Assembly: GCA_027596945.1 (NCBI GenBank)
Contig: JADGJH010001052.1
Location: 1 to 12,269 of the forward strand
DNA length: 12,269 nucleotides
Reading direction: 5' to 3'
From: Physocladia obscura
Lineage: Eukaryota; Chytridiomycota; Chytridiomycetes; Chytridiales; Chytriomycetaceae
Shown here: positions 7,605 to 12,269 of the stretch, in pieces
How the letters are laid out: each line of letters opens with the position of its first letter
Numbering within the stretch: the stretch's first letter is position 1
Notes under the pieces: generated by a model
The model's input: only the letters and a program-made list of their open reading frames with translations
What the model was told of the DNA's origin: nothing
The model's database searches: none
Made by a program: the position numbers and the translations under genes

Positions 7605-8229
7605 CGACGTTTAATGGAAACAATCTTTTCTTCGTCGATTTCCTTCTTGAGATGATGATAGAGTCTCTTTTGGATGGCAGGCTGGTTGCCGTGTAGTTCC
7701 TTACAAAGGCTTGTGTCTCCATTCATAAAGTCTTGTTTGATTCGCTGGATGCTCTTCTTGTTATCACCACTGCTCTTCTTTCTCAGATAATACACTAGTG
7801 TTTTATCAACATAGAACAACTCACTATCTGTCTCAAAGTATTCCTTTCCATTCATTAATTGCTTTATTTTATCCAGTAATGAATGTTTTATTTCACTGAC
7901 AGCTTTTCGAAATCAGGGTCTTTACTTTCATTCAACTCTGACTGTAATTGTTTGACAGTCTCTTCTAATTCAATGATTCGTTCCTTCATGGATTGGTTGA
8001 TATTGGCTCTCGTTGGATTGACCATTTTCATCCATTTTTCAGGCACATCAATAACTATAGGCTCATTTGAACCAAAATACGGTACGCCTACTTTCGAAAG
8101 AGTGGTATTAATTTTACGTTCTTGTACTTCATAGTGATGTTCATTACGTGGGTCTTTATAGATTGTTCCAATAGGAAGGGTCTTTAAGAATCGATTTCTC
8201 ACAGTTGTGGATGGAATTGTAACAGTCAT
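7601..8229 (-). pseudogene. Small coiled-coil protein of unknown function (frameshifted)
   Basis: Not recognised. The minus-strand frame 8229-7888 starts MTVTIPSTTVRNRFLKTLP. It contains a short heptad-like helix (IIELEETVKQLQSELNES, about residues 83-101) before stopping at 7888. A second minus-strand frame ending at 7601 is open upstream of its Met, through SEIKHSLLDKIKQLMNGKEY, up to about 7907, so it overlaps the first frame's end. A one-base loss in the T4 run at 7904-7907 (A4 on the coding strand) would join them into a protein of about 209 aa. The C-terminal half is Lys/Glu-rich and ends in KRR. It faces inward from the right arm, convergent with the RING gene. I see no signal peptide, membrane segment or metal-binding motif. 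It could be a structural or DNA-binding accessory of the element. Confidence 0.55.
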
Positions 8230-8356
8230 AGTTTTAATAACAGGAAAGAAAATAAATAAAAATAATTATCAACGAATTTCAAATAAATTAGTTGGTCTAT
8301 TTCAATCAAACACACCCATCATTTGAGCGAAAACTATCACTCAAATCAATCACATT

Positions 8357-8590
8357 ATTCCTCACTCACTCTCAGTGAACAATACTCACCTCATTCAAAG
8401 TTGATTTGTTGAATTTTCTAAGTGAACATACCCACTGAAATAAACCACGTTAGTCATCACTCACTCTCAGTGAGAATAAAAACACCTTATTCAAAGTTGA
8501 GTTGATTTGTCACTTGCCGAAGTGAAGGAATCATCAATTCAAAATTTTATTAGAGAAACTCCACAGAGAAGAGGGAGTGGGCGTGTGCAC
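8357..8590 (-). repeat. Right terminal inverted repeat
   Basis: Reverse-complement partner of 1-235. The outer conserved block is 8534-8570 (AATTTTATTAG ... CACAGAGAA). The match becomes weak outside about 8587, next to GCACGGGGGGG. Just inside it, 8230-8356 is AT-rich, lacks a gene, and contains a 7-bp stem (ATTTGAG at 8321-8327, CTCAAAT at 8340-8346) that may be chance. Confidence 0.82.
8366..8503 (-). repeat. Right-arm subterminal boxes (two copies)
   Basis: TCACTCTCAGTGA, a 5-bp palindrome with a 3-base spacer, occurs at 8366-8378 and again at 8461-8473. Each is followed about 14 bases later by ATTCAAAGTTGA, the reverse complement of the TCAACTTTGAAT box of the left arm. Together with the left arm this gives four units in inverted arrangement. 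Confidence 0.7.
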
Positions 8591-8652
8591 GGGGGGGTTG
8601 CTGATTTGTAAGCCAAACATTTAGTCGTTTCATTGCATTTTATTTTGTGAGA

Positions 8653-11580
8653 ATGAGCAGCAGCCGGGAAAAGTACGGTTCGGTAATTGGCTGGGTGTTG
8701 GGGCAGCCGTGGGGATCTGTGCTGCAGCGAGTGCCTGGAGTGTGGTTAGTGAGCGTAGTAATGCTGGGGCTGTGGGGAGCTGCGGTGGTGCCATATACTT
8801 ATGCGGTTTACGTGGTAGTGATTCATGTGCTGTCGGTCAACGCGGCTGTAAGAACAGCGGTGGGTGCCCGGCACGCACATGTAGAAGCTACGCGCCATTC
8901 GTTCAGAGGTAATATGCAGAAACTGTTAACATCGCTAATTATGCAATTGCTGTAATGGCAACCTTACTGATGCACCAGACTGGGATGCACACTACGCGAC
9001 CAGGACCAGCCTCGATCCGCACGCACTTCTTTCCGCCGACGCCGACTTTCTCGCCCTGCCTGACGTGACTCACGTTATCATCATCCCCGGCTACAAAGAG
9101 ACGGACGACACCTGGGCCGACACACTCAACATCTTGGCCTCGCACCAAAAAGCCGTGTCGCACTACAAGGTTACTTAACTTTTCGATCAATCAGATGCCG
9201 TCTTTTTCGACCATGACTCATCCTGTTATATTACATCCATATAGATTTGTCTAGCAATGGAAGAAGCCGATCCCCTAGCAGAAAAAACTGCCATGCTTCT
9301 CGTCTCGCGGTACATTGACTGCTTTCTCCAAATCGTATACACCATTCACCCACGAAACATTCCTTGCGAAACGGCCGGCAAGCATTCTAATGTTTCGTGG
9401 GCTGCGCGTCAAATGGCTTTGAAATCAAAATCTGTTAAATCCGATCTTTTGACTATCATGGATTGCGATACCGCGTTTGCCCAAGACTATTTTGATTCCG
9501 TTGCTGCTCAATTTGCCGCTACTCGCCGTGATCTCCGTATTTTTCAAATGTTTGCTCCTGGTACCGTTTTTGACCGGTAAATCAAATTTCGAAATTAAAT
9601 TTTTCTTGTTTTTTTTTTTGTTTTTTTTGGCGAGAGCAAAGTGAGCGAAGTAAGCAAGAAACATAATGTGAGCGGAGAGTGGAGCGAAACAGGCAGAAAT
9701 AAAATTGCATGACTGGAGCAAAATTAAACAAATTTCTATCGGAGGCACCAGAAAGTGAGCACGCAAAGTGAACTAACCACAAATGAAAATAAATTAACAA
9801 AAAATAGAAACTCCAACGACGTGCCTGTATTCGTTCGGCTCGCAGACATTCTTTGGTCAGCTGGCGTAATGGGGAACTACGTACCCTTCTCGCCAATAAC
9901 GTTCCCCTGCAGCGCGTACTCACTCTCCATGGAATTGGCACAATCTGTTGGTTTCTGGGACGTTGGGCCTGAAGGCCTTGGCGAAGACATGCACATGCTT
10001 CTCAAGTGTTTTTTCGCGACTGAAGGCCGTGTCAAAGTTAATCCAGTTTTTTCTCCGGCTTCATGCTGTAATATCGAGGGAAAGGAAGGTTCAGGGGCTC
10101 TTGGTTTTATGTGGGCTCGGTATGGGCAGGTAATCTTGAGTGAGCGAAAATATTTGTCAGCGGAAGTGGTATCAAAAAAGAAAAAAAAGTATTATTTAAT
10201 AACTTATTGCAATCCGAATGTCTTTTCTCCGCTGACACACTCTTTACATCACTCACACTCACAAATTTACAGGCAAAACGACACTTATGGGGTGCGCTGG
10301 ATTCCGGGTATGCACTGCGAAAAGCGTTGTTCGCTATAATAGCGCCAGGATACGAAAACCCAATTGTCGGCGGTCCACAAGTATCTGACAAAAAAAAGCA
10401 ACTCATGCCAGACGATGAAGTGCATTTTAATTTCTACAAACTACTCGTTCTCTTTCACCGTCTCATGGAAGCCCACATTGTCGGTGGCCACCTGTTTATT
10501 CTCGTAACGCTTTCATCTATATTTTTACCAGTCGGTCCAAATCCGTCTTCGTTTTCTATTCATTATTGGGAATCTTTTACAGACCATGCCGTTCACCCAA
10601 TCGTTGTTCTAGCTTGCGATATTTGCGGCTACTTGCGTGCCTTTTCAGTATTCTCTGTAATTGCATGCGCATACTATTATGAACGTTATTATCGATGGGT
10701 TGGTGTTGCACGCTGGAACTTAAGCAGTCTCGGCGACCGCCAACAACTTACAAGTGAAGCCTCCCCATATATGAACGGAGTTCACATTGGGCCTGGAAAA
10801 CGCGTCAGTCACCTCGGTCGTCGCGCAGGACTTGAATCAATCCGAACAAAATGGAACTACCTGGACTGGTTCGCGCTGCCGATAACCGCGCTGCTGTACC
10901 AAGCCATCCCGCAAGTACACACGCAGATTCTGCAACTGTGGACTGATAAGCTTATGTACGAAACGGCAGCAAAGCCAAAAATGAAGGAACACCCTGCAGC
11001 GCATGCTGTTCCTGAAGAATCGGGGGTTGTCCACGTGTTTGGCGGGCATGAGCGAATGCCTGGCGAGACTGTGGCAATTCCGGTTCTTGATGGGGATGAT
11101 ATTGAAACGCTTGTTAATAGCCGCGTGGATCATGGACCTGATGAGATTCTCGTCTTGCAAGGGTTGAAAGCACATCGTATATCAATTGCTACACCGAATA
11201 CACCCACAACTCCAACATATTCATTACATTTCAACAGCATTTCAGGAACAACGCAGCAAAAATACATGCATAGTCACAGTAACTCATATTCCTCAAATTC
11301 TGCCGCCGATCGCGTCATGCTGATGGCCGCAGATTATAATAGCGACTCGGTTTCATCATTCCCCACAAGTCCGCGATTGGCAACATATCGCCAGCAGCCA
11401 CCACCGCCGTATATTCAAAGCCCTGTAATACGGGTTGTTGCGCCTCCTCCTGCTGTTGACCGGACGGCAACGTACGGCAGTCAGAATGGCACCACGTTCT
11501 ATGGAAGCGAAGAAAAGAGTGTCATGATGGTGGGGAGTGATGATTTTAAGGCGTGGGGAGATAATAATGTATCTGTTTGA
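8653..11580 (+). CDS. Membrane glycosyltransferase, GT2-like, five exons
   Basis: Exons are 8653-8908, 8979-9169, 9245-9576, 9808-10129 and 10273-11580. All introns have GT and AG ends and consistent phases, giving 802 aa. The ATG at 8653 is the first in frame and leads into a hydrophobic N-terminus (about residues 24-65, one or two membrane segments). The catalytic domain shows IIPGYKE (120-126), AMEEAD (154-159), DCDT (Asp222 and Asp224, the DxD metal/nucleotide-sugar motif) and GEDMHMLLK (Glu319, Asp320). KRHLWG (369-374) stands in place of the family's (Q/R)xxRW. Further membrane segments lie at about 428-455, 476-505 and 566-588. The C-terminal 200 residues are Ser/Pro-rich and probably cytosolic. 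Proteins of this plan in fungi are annotated as group 2 glycosyltransferases; donor and product are unknown. Unlike the element genes it is intact, so it is probably the resident gene. Its start lies only about 60 bp from the element, so transcription must begin in or near the right TIR. Confidence 0.85.
9577..9807 (+). other. Long third intron of the glycosyltransferase gene
   Basis: At 231 bp this is three times longer than the first two introns (70 and 75 bp). After long T runs (9609-9628) it contains a patch rich in short GAGC/GAGCGA-like words (9631-9691). Donor GTAAAT and acceptor ATAG fit, and the flanking exons join in frame (phase 2). The extra length looks like a small unclassified insertion or repeat expansion. 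Confidence 0.7.
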
Positions 11581-11847
11581 AAATATTGTGGGCACAAAAC
11601 GAAAAATATAAAACAAGTATCTAGTTTTCAGCCTTCCAGCTGTTTTTCAGTTTTTTCTCAATTTTTTCAATTTTCTCGTTGTTTTTTTTTTTTCGAAAAT
11701 TGTATTGAATATAGTGAGGTTTTTTTTTTTTTCCTTTTTTTTTTCGGTATTGAGTGCACAATCTTTTTCATGCAAACAATTTTTTCTGTACAACAAAAAA
11801 AAAACACTTTTTGAACCATTAAAATTGAAACTCTCGCAAATACATCA
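11581..11847. other. T-rich intergenic stretch
   Basis: The presumed 3' UTR and spacer after the glycosyltransferase gene. It is dominated by T runs (for example 11683-11692 and 11720-11742) and an A run at 11796-11804. I found no gene and no clear terminal repeat in it. Confidence 0.6.
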
Positions 11848-12269
11848 ATGCCACCAAATAGGCATAAAAAGAGCATTAAAATGCAGTCAGATCCGAAACC
11901 TGGCCTTGATCATGCAGCTTGGAGACAAATTTTAAGTGAAATTACTAACCTGTTACCAACAACAGCATCTCGTTCTGAGGCTATTTGTGAAGTTGCAAAA
12001 ATACATCATCTATCCTTTGGACAGGCCAGAGGATTGTATCAGCATAGTCTGGAAACAGACTGGATGGTTAACAAACATTCACCAATCATGAAGAGATTCT
12101 TTTTGTGACTTTATTGGATATATAAGCAATGTGCCACCACCCTCTGCGTTGCGCAGATTTCTTAGATTTTATTTGTCAATATCATGCCAAATAGTATGAG
12201 GCTGTTGAATGGAATCCTGATGGTTGGTTTGTGGGATTCATGAATCGGCACAAAAATCAAATTTCACAG
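11848..12269 (+). pseudogene. CENP-B/pogo-type transposase N-terminal relic (partial, broken)
   Basis: An 86-codon frame from ATG 11848 starts MPPNRHKKSIK. It contains a helical stretch with SRSEAICEVAKIHHLSFGQA (first helix-turn-helix-like unit) and stops at 12108. Coding resemblance continues in shifted frames: first a hydrophobic piece near 12100-12180 (VPPPSALRRFL), then, after TAG at 12192-12194, NPDGWFVGFMNRHKNQIS at the window edge. The W-F-x-x-F-x-x-R-H pattern is typical of the CENP-B-type DNA-binding domain (HTH_Tnp_Tc5) of pogo/Tigger transposases and derived proteins. The DDE domain would lie beyond the window. At least two frame changes indicate a dead copy, unless the gaps are introns. 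Not related to the large element. Confidence 0.5.

Larger units (their letters stand above)
1..8590. mobile_element. Large TIR-bounded element with a PolB-helicase-HNH gene
   Basis: The two ends of this interval are inverted copies of each other over about 235 bp. Between them lie four genes with no resemblance to ordinary housekeeping functions: a spliced unknown, a polymerase/helicase/HNH replication gene, a SIAH-like RING gene and a small coiled-coil gene. The outer boundaries are approximate. The left end coincides with the window edge, and on the right the inverted match fades at about 8587-8590, just before a run of seven G. Target-site duplications cannot be tested because the left flank is outside the window. 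I saw no integrase, capsid protein, packaging ATPase, tyrosine recombinase or DDE transposase. All four genes carry disabling lesions, so this copy looks non-autonomous now. Seen: the TIRs and gene content. Inferred: that the whole is one mobile unit. Confidence 0.8.

Noticed and set aside
8321..8346. ATTTGAG/CTCAAAT stem as a terminator or origin hairpin
   Set aside because: Only seven base pairs with a 12-base loop in AT-rich DNA, and no partner in the left arm.
1..8590. Standard Polinton/Maverick
   Set aside because: No retroviral-type integrase, capsid, maturation protease or packaging ATPase is visible, and the polymerase-like domain is not the long protein-primed type.
8591..8597. G7 run as telomere-like or target-duplication sequence
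   Set aside because: A single homopolymer run with no repeat unit, and the left flank needed to test a duplication is outside the window.
8709..8912. Alternative open frame over the first glycosyltransferase exon
   Set aside because: The frame from 8653 gives hydrophobic membrane segments and splices in phase to the catalytic exons; the other is a shadow.
11667..11876. Minus-strand open frame rich in Lys/Phe
   Set aside because: It is composed of homopolymer runs and lacks protein-like composition.

Overview
The window looks like fungal nuclear DNA, possibly from an early-diverging lineage. The evidence is GT-AG introns with T-rich tracts, a multi-exon membrane glycosyltransferase of a type common in fungi, and a pogo/CENP-B-type transposase relic. 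No bacterial operon signals, rRNA, tRNA or CRISPR were seen. The taxon is an inference.

Positions 1-8590 appear to be one large mobile element of about 8.6 kb, bounded by diverged terminal inverted repeats (TIRs) of about 235 bp (1-235 and 8357-8590). Each arm carries two copies of a compound subterminal box: a CAACTTTGAAT motif next to a TCACT/AGTGA palindrome. Inside, left to right, are four genes. (1) A spliced, relatively GC-rich, unrecognised gene (300-2922, +). It has a PIP-box-like N-terminus, Ser- and Pro-rich linkers and an HNH-like C-terminal patch. (2) An AT-rich intronless gene (3027-6691, +) that joins a divergent family B DNA polymerase domain, a superfamily 1 (Pif1/RecD/Dda-like) helicase and an HNH nuclease. 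(3) A SIAH/SINA-type RING and zinc-finger protein (6776-7604, +). (4) A short coiled-coil protein of unknown function on the opposite strand (7601-8229, -). The stop codons of genes 3 and 4 overlap in one TTAA. A 31-bp inverted repeat (30/31 identical) brackets gene 2 alone (2938-2968 and 6672-6702), so the replication module may be, or may once have been, a unit in its own right.

Every element gene is broken by only one to three lesions: one-base shifts, often in A/T runs, a 4-bp TGAA duplication, and isolated stops. This copy is therefore probably recently dead, unless some lesions are assembly errors. No RVE integrase, capsid, packaging ATPase or DDE transposase was recognised, so it is not a standard Polinton/Maverick or cut-and-paste transposon. 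A polymerase-like domain fused to an SF1 helicase, flanked by long TIRs, is reminiscent of the linear transpoviron elements of giant viruses. That link is an inference from remembered family descriptions.

To the right, a host-type gene starts only about 60 bp beyond the element. It is a five-exon membrane GT2-like glycosyltransferase (8653-11580, 802 aa). Its promoter must lie largely in, or have been displaced by, the element's right arm. After about 270 bp of T-rich sequence comes a broken CENP-B/pogo-type transposase relic (11848 to the window end).
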